Origin: Neelides folsomi
Taxonomy: Eukaryota; Arthropoda; Collembola; Neelipleona; Neelidae
Assembly (NCBI GenBank): GCA_034687125.1
Contig: JAQGBZ010000242.1
Span: 33,238 to 97,237 of the forward strand
Reading direction: 5' to 3'
Length of the DNA stretch: 64,000 nucleotides
Shown here piece by piece: positions 1-15,300 of this stretch. Under the pieces are notes generated by a model. It was not told the origin of the DNA. It searched no databases and saw nothing but the letters and a program-made list of their open reading frames with translations. How positions within the stretch are numbered: position 1 is the stretch's first letter; each line of letters starts with the position of its first letter. Made by a program: the position numbers and the translations under genes.

Positions 1-3000
1 GCCTTGTGCAAGTGATACATGATGCGAGTACGTACTTACTCATTGTTTTAATATACTGAAATTGTATGAAGTCTCGAAGGAGAGTATTAATGGAGAGGAA
101 TTGACTTGATTACTCTCATTGTTCTCATTCACTATTAACTAGTTTAATTAGCTCACCCTTTCATTCATCCTCATTGCATGAGCTCCTTTTTACGCTACTT
201 ATCTATTTTCTATAAAACTTGGTATCTGGAAATTTAGCATTGTTTGGCTAATACCGGGTTTATTGAGGCTGAAGCTGAAGTTCAGGAATTTGGTTATTCT
301 AGTACGGAAACGAGAAATTATAAAAGTAAAGCTTGTTTTGTATAAATTGGTTTTACTTTTAAAGAGGAAAGAGAGACTTATTTTATTTAAAAAAGTAATT
401 TGGTTTTGGTGAGTGGGGCAAGTGGAGCTTTAAACTTGAGTCTGTCAATTGAATCAAATCCAGAAGAACTTCTTTATGCAATGTAGTCTAGTACGTATTT
501 AATGTATTTAACCTTTATTGGTTCAATCTCATCTTGGGGTCATTGTGGGAGATTGAGTCAATTTTTGTTGAAATGAAGTTTGAAACTGGGTTTTTCTGGG
601 TAACCTGAACAGTCATTTCAAAGCCGCAAATCAGGTCGACAGTGGGCATAGGACCCATAATGTCCATTTACACCACTTTGAGAGACTTTTGAGTCTTTGA
701 GGGCTTTTGGGAGATTTAGAACTTACACAGCTGGATTTAATCATTTGGCTCTGAAAAATATCTAAAGAGTCTAACTCTTATATTAAACACTTGTAATGAA
801 ACTTCATCCTTTCACAAAGTCACAATTATTTCTTGTATATTTCACTCTCAAGTCATTTCTACATCGAAGGAATATGAAGTTGATCTAATTTGAGTTGAGC
901 TTGAGCGAGTTTTCACAATTTCCTTATCGGGAATGGAGGAAGAGATCTCCATATATTTCCAACTCCTATTCATCCAAATCCATAAGTAATTGAACTTATT
1001 ATACTCGTAATTTATTCTCTTCTTATTCCAACTTAACAATACAAGTTATATTTGGTGGTCGTCATTCGCCCATTCCAAACCAGAGCTAATTGGAATGAGG
1101 CGTTGATTGAAATATTTTTTCATTATAATTTTTTACGCATTTGATTGAGACTTTTTAAAAGGTGTGCAAAACTAATTAATATAAACGTATATGTACTTAT
1201 TCTTTGAATGTAGGTAGCATGATGTTGAGATATTTGTATGTATGCACAGTGCACCAAACGGTTAAACACGTAGGAGTCAAATGTTGGAATCCTTCTTAAG
1301 ATGAAGCCAAGGCAAGGGCAAATATTTAAATATGGAGTTGAGCTTGAACTATTTCTCTTCTCTCCTTCTCTGAAAAAGGATTCTCTTTAATCCCATTATG
1401 CTAATGAGTAATTCCCTTTGATAAATCCATCGCCAATTCAATGTCAATTTGCCAATTCGGTAATAGTGCCGATTCATAATAATTCATACTAATGAACAGA
1501 TAAACCTGTCTCGGGTTTTAATAAACCTGACGTGGTTAACAATTTATGGCTTAGATTCGCAAATATTGAATCTGTTGAACGGAAACAATGACTTTTTACA
1601 ATGCGGAAGAAAAATAAAATAGACCAATAGTGGGCGAATGGATATGAAAATAACATAAAATCAAAACCTACAAGTTTTTTAAGTTGTTATTAAGTTGTAT
1701 TATTTTTTGCATTAAGGTGTGTTTTATTTATTACTTTAAATGGAATGAGGATTTAAACCTTTATCTTCACAGCTCATCTAATTAATGAGCGAAAGAAAAT
1801 TTTCACTTGGGCTATGATCAGTTATACCTAAATATATTCTTTATATTTATTTGATACCTGAGATTCTTAGTTATAGAAAATCCAAAACATTATTCAGACT
1901 GACATTGTCCATAATTTGCTACTTATTGCATGAAAAATACATTTATTTTTCATTTCCGACTTCAGAATTATCCTTCCTGGTTTTTTAATCCCAATCTTAT
2001 AAAAGTACTTATTTAACTATTATGCTAATAATGAATTAAGAAAAATTAGTATAATGCTACGTAAGTTTCCAAATAGAGGAAAAATGGGTTGTTTACTATT
2101 ACGCCAAGCTGAGTTATTTTAATTACACAGAGATACAACGTTGTTGTCGATTCCTAATTCCTACACACCTTTATATGATAATAATTATTTTTACAAAGTT
2201 AAGCACAGAGTGTTATTGTGATAAGAAATCTAAATATTTCCCAGACCATGAATAATGAGCCACTAATACAACTACAAGAATTACAACTAAAGATAATAAT
2301 TCTATTCCATCAACTTTATTTAAGTAACAATTTACATACGACCTTTTGTTTAAAAAATTAACAAATGATATAACGTAAACTTCCTTTTGTACTTAAACCA
2401 TTAAACCTCACAACTTAAGACTTGTAACTTTACAAGTCTTAATAATATTATACATAAAGTTACATTGTTTCATTATAACCACAACATGTAATAATAATAT
2501 ACATTTTGTATATTTCATAAAAATTTCATATATCAGTATCATTTCATATTGGGAATTTCTACCTGTCAATTCATTGCAAAGATTCTTTGAACCAATTCGA
2601 ATTAGGTAATTAGTTATTTATCATAAGCAAGTGAGATGGAAAGATTCATTAGACATAAGGAGGAATATAAATCTTGATTTCTTCACTGCTTCACGCTTTC
2701 ATTGTCAAAATGAGTGAGAATTTTTCTCAGGGCAAATGAAGATCGAAGTTATTATTTCCCCGTAGGCATATGGAGTATTTAATGATACAAAATACGTGGA
2801 TAGGGATGGAAGGATTATACTTTGTATATGTACAGATAGTTTAGCAAAGAGAGATCCGAACGACAGAGAAATCGAAATTCACCTTTTCCTTTAAGGTCAA
2901 CATTTATACAGTAATATTTGAATGAAGGTTTTGATAAAATATTATCATTACTGTAATTCTTGCACTGCATAAATTCCACTTTTGGACCATCTTTCTTATT

Positions 3001-6000
3001 TGAGAAGAAAAACTGCATTTCTTTCACTTTCAAAACTCATCTTAAAGAATTTCTTATTCTTTGCCTCGTGCAACACAACACGTCCATGCTTTTTATGACC
3101 ATCAAACTCGTTTGTGAATAATATGAAACAAAGTTAATTCGCTTTAATTCGCCCCTTGCGTGAAATTGTGATTCTCATAAAGGTAATAAAACTAAACGGA
3201 TTTCGATGAATTTTAATAAATATGTATGATTTTGCCCTTCACTCCCAGCTTTGTAATCAAAATTCAAAACGGAAACTAAGTTTAAGGAGGAAACATTAAA
3301 AGTTGGATTATTCGCAATTTCGCAAAAAGGAAGTTTGATAACGTTTGTTATTCTTCATGTTTTTGTCAATATTAGCATATTTTCAGAATACTGTGAAAGA
3401 AACAGTTGAAATGAGACAAATGAACCTGGAGATATCATTAACCTTATTATCTTTTTAATATCTCTTCATTTGTATGCGAAATGAGTACAGTAATTTGGAT
3501 GGTTCCTTATGTCGTTCGTTCTGATTCTCCAAACCGCTACGTCATTTTTCCACATTGGGTGCTCAAACCCGTTAATAATAATTACAATTACAAAAGTTGG
3601 ATATGAAAACTTTGTGACTTGGTCATTATTTTGTGTCACAACAAAAGTCACAAAAAATCTCTTTTCATCCCAATAAAAATCATACCTTTTAATCCAATTA
3701 TACATTAAATAGGATTATCAAATACCATTTCAAAATGTAATTCAATTACACAAGATTCATAAGATTTAACTTTGTAATTTTGTTCGGGTAAATACAGAAA
3801 TTCAAACAAGTGAATCAGCTATTGTTAAAAATTGTTAATGTAAACATTTCTCACAAAGGATAAACTTGCTTAACTTATTGTTAAATCTTTGGAATTCATT
3901 TTTGTAAAGTTTCTTGCTCCATTTTCTTCACCAGCTTTATAAAATCCAAAGTTAGGTTTTATAAATTCTTTCAAGAGTAGCAGATTCTTTCAACAAGAGC
4001 TCATCTCTTTAAATGAGAGAGCTCCATAGCACACTTTAGAAAGATAACCATCTTCATCATTTTATCCTTGTTGTTAATATAAAAAAGGCCCCGTTGGCAG
4101 ATGGCATTTTTCCAAGAAAAGGACACATAACTGAAATGTTAATTGGGGAGAAATTATGAGAGCGTGTATTTAGCAGGAAGGAAGGAACAACTTGTACAAA
4201 AATTTCTCTCATTTCCGAAGTGCGAAGATTCTTGTTGAAGGAAAACTGACCGTAGAGTACAATAATAAAATAACCAAATACACCTGTAGGATCCATTGTA
4301 TACAATAAATATACACGGATAATATACACGGAAAGAATGTAGCTATAAACAAGGACACTTCAACACCTCAATGATTCCAATCTATAAAAAAGAATTAAAG
4401 GAAGGAAAAAGGGCAGGAAGCGTCGCATGTCGCATCCTTCCTCACGCTGGACTTGTTGAGGAAACCGCGTCGAAATGAAAAACTGAGTTTCAATCCGTTC
4501 CGGCTATTTCAATCCTCTTTCCGCAATTCTTCCCTTTTTGAGCTCCAATTGTCCAATTGGTCTTGTGGGGGAGTGCAAGTGAACTGTCGCTCAAATGACA
4601 TGTGAATAATAGAGTAATAAGATGGAATTGAACCTTAACGAGATTCGCCTTTTCTCTCCGGAAGGGAAATCCAAAATCTTACTCAAATATTAAATCCCTC
4701 CAATTACAATTAAATACTTACATACATTGTATATAATACTTTCAGTATATACCTAGCATTTCTCTGATATATCTCCGATTTAACAATTTGAACCTTATGC
4801 TTAATTGTTCTTAAAATATTTAATAGATTTAATACGTGTACCATATTGTATTTATATAAGTTTTGTTAGCTATATTTAAAAACAACAATTCAAATTAGTT
4901 TGGATTGTTCATCATTGAATTTGGTTTGAAAAGGGGAAGTCGAACAATTGGGAATTCCTTCATTATGTTTACCCTGGCGTAATGAAATACAAAAAGAGAA
5001 ATTGGTAGGATGACAAAGAAGTGGATGAGTGTCGAAGAAGAATTCATTTCCTATAATCCTCCAAATTCATTTACCATTTGTTCACCATTACGAGCAATAT
5101 CTTGCATAACTATTTACTATGAATACTATTTACACATTTTGCTCTCTTCCTTCTTCCAATTGTCGGCGACTTTGCATTCGTTTCGGCTTCCCCAAACATT
5201 TCCCATTTCGGCTTCCACCAGCATTTTTGGTACATTCATAAATACTTATCAGTACAAAAAATGGTAAATGTAAATAAACCCCGACATCGAGTGTTTGAGT
5301 CATTTGAAGGAAGAGAAATCTATTTAAAATAATACGACGATAAATCATCCGCCATTTAGTAAAACAACTTCAGTCTCATCTTTATTTGTAAAGTGAATGA
5401 CGGTAGGAATTGATTGATTTCTCCAAACACCACGACGATTCCATTAATCTTAATCACAAATGTATTTACACCAACACGAGATTCAATAATAAGGCTTCAA
5501 CTTTAAAGACAATAAAGTTAAAGAATATAAAGGAGTGTATTTTACCATCTCTTTGATATTATTTACCCTTTGAAAGTCAGAAGTGAAATCAAGAAGTGAA
5601 TTGTCCAAACAGATTAGACTTTGAAATATCTCTATTACCCAAGCCCGCTATTTGCCTTGTTTTTGACTAAATGTTTATTCATTCCCTTTAATTTTAAAAA
5701 CATTTTTCCCTTTCTACTCATACAGAGATAACAGAGTTTTTCATTTTACAAACAATAAACATATTTATTAAAGATTTTGAATATTACTCATATGTGTGTA
5801 TGTTAATAATCATGTGGATAATCCTTGAATAAAAAGTTGAACAATTGAAATATGACATGTAAAGGAATGAGTCAGAATTCACAGGAGGGTTTCCCGACTC
5901 TTCGTCTTCTTTATGATCTTCAGTTTCTTCAGGATGTTTGGAATATCAAAAAATACTTTCACTTTTATGTCTCATTTTCTTCTTTTCAAAATGCTTTTTT

Positions 6001-7927
6001 CTCTTTCATTCTCGAGGACAAAAAGAAGCTCGTGGGGTTTTGGTTGTCGGAAGATTATCAATAATAATCATCCCTTGACGGTTTTTGAATATCAAAATGA
6101 GATATGCTTCATATGAATATAATATAATAATGAATCATATCTACATTAATCTTTGATCATGATATTTAGTTATTTATCGAATGCTAATCCCTCAATGGAC
6201 CAGAATCATCCCATAGTTGAAAAGAGTGATGGGATGAATGTCAAAGTGTTAATTGAAATAACAGTTTCATTCCAACTTTTCATTTTGCACTTTCAGATCT
6301 CATAAGTCACTCACTTTTCAACTTGTAATGACCCTTAATTCATCTTGCTGTTCTTTCCCATTCGTATTTAACGCTTTAAAGCACATTTCTTTCCGGACTC
6401 ACACGTCTGATTCATCTGTTGCTAACTTTGTATGTATTATTGTATACTTAAATATTATTTTGTATGCTGTTTGTGTAACCGGCATGTTGACTCGATCAAT
6501 TTCTTCTTCTTTACTTTCTTAACAAATGGAATGCCGAGGGAGAATGTGAGAGAATTGACTTTGAGAAAAAGATCTCCGTGAAGAATCCCATTTCAGGTGC
6601 ATGTTTCCTCTCATTTAGAAAAGTAAAGAGTTGTTTTCAAGGATTAAAGCGAGTGATCTCGAAACGTATTCTTCACTTACAGTTCTCTCCTATAAGTGCA
6701 TGTTTATGTTCGTGATTACTTGAATATTATTTTCACTTTAGCTTAAAGGAACTTTGTACTTTAACTAATATTGAAGTTAATGTACATGTTTATTAAGTAT
6801 CTTTTTTGTAGAGTAAGAGGCAATAAGTGAATTTGCAATGTTCCCTCCCTCTCACAGGCACTTGTGAAGGAGAGAATGGAAATGAGAAATGACCATCTCC
6901 CACATGGCGCATAATGGAGATTAACCTTAAGATAGTTAAGAATGAATGAATGGGAAAAGTCACTCACCGTTCCACATTCCAATAATGATCCAACGCCAAC
7001 GGGAGTTCAGACGGCTTCGACACAAGGATTCAACATTCTTAATGTTCTTAAGCTTAAATTCCATATTTTTATGATCATTTCAAACTTTCGATTTCGATTC
7101 CTCTGCTAATTAGGAGTTTGCTTGGAAGAAGGAAACAGGTATTATACAAACCTCGCCTTCACGAACTATCAACATTTCAAGTTGGAATACGAATTCTGAT
7201 TTAAAGACCCTTTGACCCGATTTCCTCCTTTATGAGGCTCTATGAAGTGAAATCCTCATTAGCAACAACGAGAACCTCCTCTTGCAATTCACTCCAATTT
7301 ATGATTTATTCTAACTTTCGATCTCATCTCATTGACACCCAGCTCATTCATTGATGGAGGGATCAAAAACAGCTGAACCCCAATTAAAAAGAAAATAAGA
7401 CTCATTAACACTTGCCTTGTTTATAAAATATATTTAATTAATTATGAAAAACTTTCTTTCATTTGATAAGTTGAGTTTGATGAGTCTTTGAGTAATTAGC
7501 AGAGTAGCAGACTTTAGGAGTTTGATCAGTGCGCCATACAATGAAGGTTAAAACCTTTTATTTATTTAAATAATAAAAATCAGTGATAAGTAGAAGCTAA
7601 TAACAATAACAATCAATAGCTCTTTAAAACTCAACTTACCGTGAATATTACCTTCAAAGCCTACTAATGATTAGCAATAAAAAGGATAATATTACAATTA
7701 TTAAACTATTTTGCTTTTTGGGTTTAGAGAAAGCGTCAGTCAATATGATGGAAAAAAGGAATTTAATGAAGCACATAAATGTTTTCGAGTTTCAATTTAC
7801 GATTTCTGAATTTTTCCTTGAACGACTCTTTTAATGAATGAACCATTTATCGAGCTTGAGAGATCATTCCACTTTTTTCATTATTTCCAAATGACCACAT
7901 TAATTTGAAAGTGTCTGTTTGTTGAAG
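1..7927. other. Non-coding or unresolved region, 7.9 kb
   Basis: I see no exon here that I can defend. The open frames present are short, lack recognisable motifs and are not joined by good splice signals. The stretch seems less AT-rich than most of the window and contains many degenerate GAATGA/TTCATT-type motifs but no clear tandem array. The SH2 adaptor downstream enters at 7928 with a splice acceptor and no start codon, so its 5' exons and promoter must lie here or before the window. Much of this region may therefore be a long first intron. Confidence 0.4.
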
Positions 7928-10900
7928 GTGCCGAATGGAGACATCTACGAAATCCCCGATGGTAAACCATCAATCCAAATCCCAACAGCAGTCGTTCCAG
8001 AATGGCTCAGGAAGGTCAGCGATGAAAATGCTCAGCCGCCGCAGCAATTGTCTCAACAACCGCAAGTGTACATTGAACACGTTTTGTTACCAACAAGAGC
8101 AACGAAGGTAATTCACATTTTCCTTATGTTAAAGACAACAAGAATGGAAAATCATAAATATTTACTTTGAGTGATCTTACACGAACGATGGTTTAGACAA
8201 AATTATTAAAATTAAGGATTTTGACGCCTGATGGCTGAAGGCCTTTTGACGAATTTATCAAATTGTGGTTCCTTGCTGTGCTTAATATATGCAAAAAGAA
8301 ATAGAGATTGATGAGGATAATTAAATGATATTAGCAGTGGAACGAGAAAGAATAAAACTGGGACTCGAATTACGGCCAAGCTGATTTTAAAAATTAGCAG
8401 TTTCATAAACGATCCCTTTGTTCATTCTTTTGTCTCTTGGATGGAAATGAGTCCTTTCATTTTTAACAAAGTAATATCACGAGAGTTTGAATCCGATAAA
8501 GCTATAACTATGTAAGATATAAATATAAAATATCATTCAATCCTTCAATAGGGTTGTAAACGAGTGAATCGAATGAGATTCCCAACGGCATAAAAAAATA
8601 TTAACAGCTAAATAAAAAAAAGTCCAACCTCATGTTTTTAGTTAAATCTCTGACATGCAGAGTGTTCCATTGTTCAATGAAAAGAAGACGTTAGTAAATA
8701 TTTCAAAAAGAACTAATAAGTCAATGTGAAGTGGGCCACTGGCAGAATAAATAAGAATTGAAAAAAGGAACGAGAAAAAAGTTCAATGTGAATTATGATT
8801 TTACGAGATTTTTTATAAGTATTAGAAGGAACGATGATGATGAAGGAATTTATTTGATCCTTAAATGCCTTTAAAGTGGTTCATGGAATAATGAGAAGTT
8901 AAGTTAGGAAAAACTTTAATCATCCTATACTTTACTTTGGCCGCCTTGACCAATTTCCCTCTTCGTTAAAAATACATAAAATCGTTATATGAGGTTTTAT
9001 ACACAATTTAACGCACTTTAAGAATTTATATACTTTTCTTATAAAAATTTCAAAAATAAATGAGCTATTTAAAAAACAATGTAATTATTCTTGAATAATG
9101 TTCATTAACATTTTTAACCAAATGAGTGAGTTCAATCAACCAATTTAAAAAAATGATCCAAATTAATGTTTTTTGTTTTCAGGAGGAAGATTCAAAGAAT
9201 TTCATTGAGACTCTGAAAAGAAAGTTGAGTCAGAAGAATTTGCTGGTCGGTAAATTGTCTGGCGGAGTGGGTGACCCCAAAACGAGTGGCGAACATTTGC
9301 CGATCGTCCCCACTGACTACGGTACGGCACTCTCATTAACATTCCCATTGGCACCGCAGTGGCTTCCACAGCAATCAACCAACACCCAAATAATACAAAT
9401 GTCCCTTCAGCTCTTGTCCTTCTCTCAGAAGCCGACTTTAATGAATCCGTCTAGTATGATTTACATCTCGCCGCTCATGTTCACCCCTCGGCTCCACCAA
9501 CAGCTTTTTCTTTATAATTAATCATTATCCTGCTTGGTACCACTTGGGGCCTTTGCACTTTTTCGCTTAATTCTATTCAATCGTGAGAATGCCTCAAAAC
9601 ACTCATAAAGTCATAAAACATAAAACTATCCTACTTTTTTCCCTAAAACGATTCCTGAATTTAAACCATATCAAAAGAATTCACAAATTCATGGCATTAA
9701 CATTTCCTTATTAAAATTTCATAAACCACCTTATGCACATATTTTAAAACTACAATTATTCTACCTGTATATTAGTTATTATTTACTAGCATTACTACAA
9801 ATTTTGTATACATATTTCCTTAAATAAGTAATATTTCTATTTATGCATAAACATTACGCCACGCATCTGAACGCATATTTTATTGTTAAGTTTTATTTTG
9901 GTTGTTTTCCTTGTAAATCTTTTAGTTTGGTTTAACGCCTCGTGCCTATTCGGAATGTCTCATAAATATGTAAAGAAGATGGCCATAAATAAGATTAAAA
10001 TGGCCATTGTGGGGAATTAAAGAATAGGAATAAAACCACGTGTTTCGTCATTCCCAAACTCCACAACCTCAGAATTTAAGCAAATAAGGGATGAAGTAAT
10101 TTTTACTTTTCTTCTCGATATTCTCCATAAAGCCGTATTTCTTCAATTGATTTCCCAATCTCCTCCACCACGAGAGCGGATAACACATGGGGGCGGAAAG
10201 TGAGATTGAATGAGATAATGAGAGATTCGCCGCCTTCAAAAGGGCATTGGGCTTATTAACTTCATCTCAACATCACCAACCTCCCTGAACATTCATTCGC
10301 ACTCATCACAAAGGAAGGCATTAAAGTGCATTTCTTTACAGACTTATCAATTCTATTATTCTGTAGATAATTCCCTACATTTACACTTCCAATTACTACC
10401 AAAGAATCAGTTGTATGAATAATTGCATTATGATCAATGGGGGAGAGAATTTCTTAATCACGCCCTGGTGGCTCTCTTTCATTGCCAATTGTTGTGTTAA
10501 ATAGTTGACAAATATCTTCGGGAGAAGAAAGCCGTATGACCTTTAATAGAGAGATTCAACAAGTGATGTAAAGTTCAACATGGAGCTGCATTGTAAAAAA
10601 AGGGCAGACATAGAAGATGAAAAAAACAACAACATTATGTGTTGATTTCATTTGGGAACTTTCATAACTGTGGAATGTAATTCTTCCATCGGGTCTTTGG
10701 CTCTTATTTGTCAGGATCGTCTCCTTTGACCCCCATTAATTTCCATCAAAGAGAAAAAAACCATGAAGAATTTAACAATCATCCGGAATTTCTTGATTTG
10801 TTTATAACTACAATTTTTCTTGCAATAGAGATCCACATGGTTCATTGGAGGATTTGATCTCTTCAATCTTTTCATATAATCAACTCGTTCTTTCCATCTC

Positions 10901-11973
10901 ATGCTATGTTTAATTGAACCTATTACATTCCCATTACAAAATTCACACCGTTGCACTTTCCAAGTTTCCAACCACTTCCATCCCCACCATGAGATAATAA
11001 GAAGCTGAATCGAAAATGAAACTATGATTTTTTATCTTGGCTTAATTGATGATTTTGTTCAATACCTGTATGTATGAATCTTGTACTTTCTAATGGCCCT
11101 TTCTTGATTTCCAGATACAGATTATAAAATGAAGAAGATCAAAGAATCCCTACAAAAATTCCCCTGGTTCTATCGCGTGGACCGGACCAAAGCTGAACTT
11201 ATTTTGGAAAATTGTAAGTTTCTTAAAATTAAATTATGGTTCGTGATTAACTAAAAGGGGAATATATTTTGAATGCAAAACGTATGATCACTTTTGCCAA
11301 ATTGGAATATCCATTTAGGACCGAGTGACAGATGTTCCATTTTCCTTTCAAAGTGACTAACCTATATTAGAAGATCTTGATGACGAGAAAATGAGCTCTT
11401 TTCATCAACTTTTCTCATTCATGCCATTCAAACGTCACATTTATTCATGTGCCTTCTCTTAACATCTTTCAATCCCCAAAAGACCCAAAATGAGAATCAT
11501 CTTTAAATCACTTTATCTACACTCTTTTTTTATCTATACTTTTTTAAGACTCTTAGAATTTTTACACAAAGGGTCGTTAGCTATCGTAAAAACCCTATAA
11601 CTAAAACCTTTATTTTTACGAAACCACAAAACTTCGATTTTAACATATTTTTAAAATTTTTTGAAATTTTCGATATATTGTAGACATGTCTGACGGGTCG
11701 TTTCTGGTGCGGGAGTGTTACCACGGAGGGGCCAATGTTCCTTTCACCCTCACTATACGATTCGGCCAGAGGCTGTTCCACATTCAAATCCGAATCCGGG
11801 CAGATTCTCACTTTGCGCTTGGGACGTTGAAAGTGAACGAGATGCATTTCCCAACTGTGCAAGAAATGATTGAAACTTACAAGAAGCTCCCGCTGCAGCT
11901 CCACACAAATGGGAAATTCTTCGGAGAGACAAAACTCACACTTCCACCAATTGTTTACTCATTTTCAAACTAA
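7928..11973 (+). CDS. SH2-domain adaptor, BLNK/SLP-76-like (3' part, 4 exons)
   Basis: Four exons join in phase: 7928-8107, 9183-9321, 11115-11213 and 11684-11973 (stop TAA). The first visible exon follows a splice acceptor, so the N-terminus is missing. It carries a DIYEIPD segment, a typical tyrosine-phosphorylation context, then a Gln/Pro-rich stretch. The last two exons form one SH2 domain, starting at a FPWFYRVDR segment and continuing to GSFLVRE, where the Arg is the phosphotyrosine-binding residue. The later HFALG and FPTVQEMIETY segments match my recollection of the BLNK/SLP-76/CLNK SH2 subfamily better than Src, Vav or PI3K SH2 domains. The SH2 is C-terminal and the protein ends shortly after LPPIVYSF, as in that family. 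The expected role is a phosphotyrosine scaffold in receptor-tyrosine-kinase signalling at the membrane. The family assignment is inference; the SH2 domain itself is certain. The introns of 1.1 and 1.8 kb are long for this window. Confidence 0.75.
10711..10971 (-). other. Open frame inside the adaptor intron, doubtful
   Basis: This antisense frame lies in the long intron of the SH2 adaptor. It contains a CEFC pair and a later CKKNC segment, so a zinc-binding exon is conceivable. I find no convincing acceptor, donor or partner exon and do not recognise a family. It is listed only because it is the longest frame in that intron. Chance is the more likely explanation. Confidence 0.12.
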
Positions 11974-12371
11974 AAGATGCATTTAAAATTACGATAATTT
12001 ACATTAAAATAAACCAACAAATCCAGAGTTCGTCTCTCCTTCTCTTTTCTGTCAATCAGTGTCATCATTCATTATAAATGAACAATCAATTTTTGTTAAA
12101 CTGTAATAAAAATTATAAATAATATTTATAAAATTATTATAGGTTCAAAAATTAGTTGAAGTTAAAGCTATAAGATTAAACACTCGAAATCTTGGGTTAC
12201 CAATGGAAAACTTTTTGTTAATTATACGGAAAGAAAATTGCCAAATCTGAGGTTTGGGATAATAAAAGATAAGTATAAAATTTTAAAATACACAAATCCG
12301 TCTCAGTCATTTCCTTGTTCCTGCACTTGGCATAAAAATGCATTAAAAATGCCATCCACAAAGATACGAAG

Positions 12372-15300
12372 ATGAGTTCAGACAACAACGGAGAACTTTT
12401 GTCAACTTGGACGTTCAAAGATGGGAAAGAGTATTTGCTCTCGCTCCGTATCAAAGATGCTCCAAAATCTCTTGACATCCTCATCTCTGACAAAATTACC
12501 GCAGAAGAATGGAGCGCCCAATTCGATTCCAAACGTAACAACCATAAAATTCACATAGTACTTTAAATCCCATACTTTAAATCCCATAAATTAATGCGTG
12601 TTTATATGCAGAGCTGTAATATATTTGTAAATGTACAATTAAGAATCGAAAGTCAAATCACGAATTGAACCAGATTATTATTTGTACTGAGAGGCCGACG
12701 AGAGCATTGTAATTATTTTATAACTTTGGGGAATTCCGTTTCGTATTTGTATAATCAGAAAAGGTAGAAAGTGTTAATTCTAATCTAAAATAAAGTGAGA
12801 GTTTTCGAGGCCCTTTAAAGCCTTGAATTGAGAATTTTAAAATTTCCAATAGACGTCCCTTTTCCTCTTTGGCATTGTCTTGTGTGGGGCCTTCGGTGTG
12901 CCCTGAAAGGGAAAGCAAAGGTGCTTTTGTCCATTCACCTTTTATTACCTTTCTTCTCACCATCAGTATTAATACCTTCTGTCCTTGACCTACATAGCCA
13001 AAACATATAAATAAGTTCCTATACATTTATCCATACAATACCATATATGATATTCCATTCACTCATTGTTGATTCAATATTTAATTTACAAATAAACTGT
13101 CGATAAAATCATATAATTAATATAAATAAAATTTCAATTACCATTTTAGACATCGAGACCCTGACTCAAAGAACTGGGAATTACAAAACCTTCGACACGT
13201 TCATCTCTATGATTAAATATGCCATTCTAAAGGTATCAATGAATTTAAGGCTATAAGGCATAATGTAACAAAACATTTTTAAAGCTTTTTAACTCATTGT
13301 ATAAATTTATATATAAGAAAAGCGAATCTGTCCTTTTGGACCTTATGTCATACGAAGACTTAAAAGGAATCAGAAATATGCTCAAAACACGCCAATCCCA
13401 ATATTCAAATCTCCTCCAACATAGCAATGAAGAAGGATCAGTGGAAGAAACGTCGAGTCGAACTGAAATCAACGAGTCAGGACCAGGATCCAAAAAATAT
13501 TTTATCGTGACTTACGTCTCCGAATTTGATACGTTAATAATGTCACGAATACTAACCAATCCTAATAAAACGATACTAAATCACGAATATCAATTAACAA
13601 CACACAATACACAAATTAACAACCAATTTAATAAATTAAAATAAAAATTAACCAATGAATCAATTAACTTATTTATAGTGCTCATTATCCCCTACCGTTA
13701 CTAAATTCAGCCCCGCCGAACACTGCCAAAATGCAGAAAAGCATTAAGAAGCTCATGATGGAAATTTCCCAATTACGGTCGAATAATGCAGAACTGCAAG
13801 AAGCCTTCAAACTAATGCAGATCCGAGAAGGCAATTTAGACGCTGAAAAGGAGGAGGAAGATTTGAAAAAAACGTCTTCGAAGGTTCTTGAGCTGGCCAA
13901 AGCCTCAGGGAAAGGGATGGAAGGAGGAATTTACTATCGGAAACTCTTCGAACTCGTCGGCAAATTGGAGCAACAGATCATTTGCGAACGTGAGGAACAT
14001 TCGGAAGCGATGCACAATCTCCAAACAGAGAACACCTTTCTTCGGCGTAAAGTAGGTTATCTTGGTTTGATCAAATGGCTTTATCTCTTGGTCGTGAGGG
14101 CTTCGGGTCCAACCCCCGCACTCTTCCACACACATACAATTACAATTAAGGAGAGGGCAATAACCAATACACGCATACATACCATTGATATCTCTCTCTC
14201 TGAGTCTCTCTGTATTTTGAACGTTTGATCATATCACGTAAGTCTGGGCCCATTATGAAAAGGCTTGTCTTGAAGATCAGCCAGCTTTCCTTTCCCCAAC
14301 CCAATCACACGCCAATTACTCAAATAAACAAATAACATTTATCTTTATATGAAATTCATGAAGATATCTGTACAATGAAAATCATTTATCTGTATGTAAA
14401 TTAATGAAGAATATGAAATTGTTAAACTCTATGCTTTTTAGTTTGAAGAATTCGATGGGAGTGGAAGGAAAGAAATGAGAAAGAAAAATTTGGACGAGAA
14501 TAACAATGTCTTTAGGACGAGGAATCCCTCTGAGAAATATAGAAGGTAAAGTGAATGTGATTCAATTGTGATGCTCTCAATGGTTTAATTAAGCTTTAAA
14601 AGATGAAGTAATGAACATTGTCGAAAAGGAGTGTTTGAATGAACAATCTAATGATTGTGTTAAAATTCCTCTTGACTCAGACGCGGATCCAATTCCTTTC
14701 ATATTGAGCTCAGAGAGAGCGATCGGCCCGAAAGGAGCCGAAGTAAAAGGATGAAGTCTTTTGGAGAACTTAATGACAGAAATGTTTGGGCATTTAAATG
14801 TGCATCAAGAACAAGAACGCCTTCGCCAGGAAGCAGATTTGATCCAACGGCTTATGTAAAAGAGAAAAAAATGAAAGAGAATTTCATTAAGAAAAGGTTC
14901 AATTATTTTTTAATTGGATTTCTATGAAATGCTAATTAATATATAATTACAATTAATTACTCTATCTCACTATCTACTATAGTTTGTTAAATTTAACTTT
15001 AATAAAAAAATTTAATTTGGTTTTGATAAAGTTCTGGATGTATTAGAATTGAGAGGAGGCGAAGAAAAGAAATTAATGGTTCAATAGCTTCAGCTCCGTC
15101 CCGACCAAGCTCACTTGAATCGGTTAATCGGAAAAAGTTAACTACTGAAAAAGGTCAAATGCCGATGCCAAAAGTTCCGACAAAGTTCAAGGGATCTGTA
15201 GATTTAATTTACACTAAAAGAAACCGGGAATTTTCTCCTCGACCTTCACGAAAACTTCATGAGCCGACGACTTCTTTCACTTCCGACGATCCGCCTCGAA

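Noticed and set aside
848..7000. Several open frames of 60-90 codons in the first 7 kb
   Set aside because: They have no recognisable motif, no good splice context and compositions expected from AT-rich non-coding DNA; several overlap on opposite strands.
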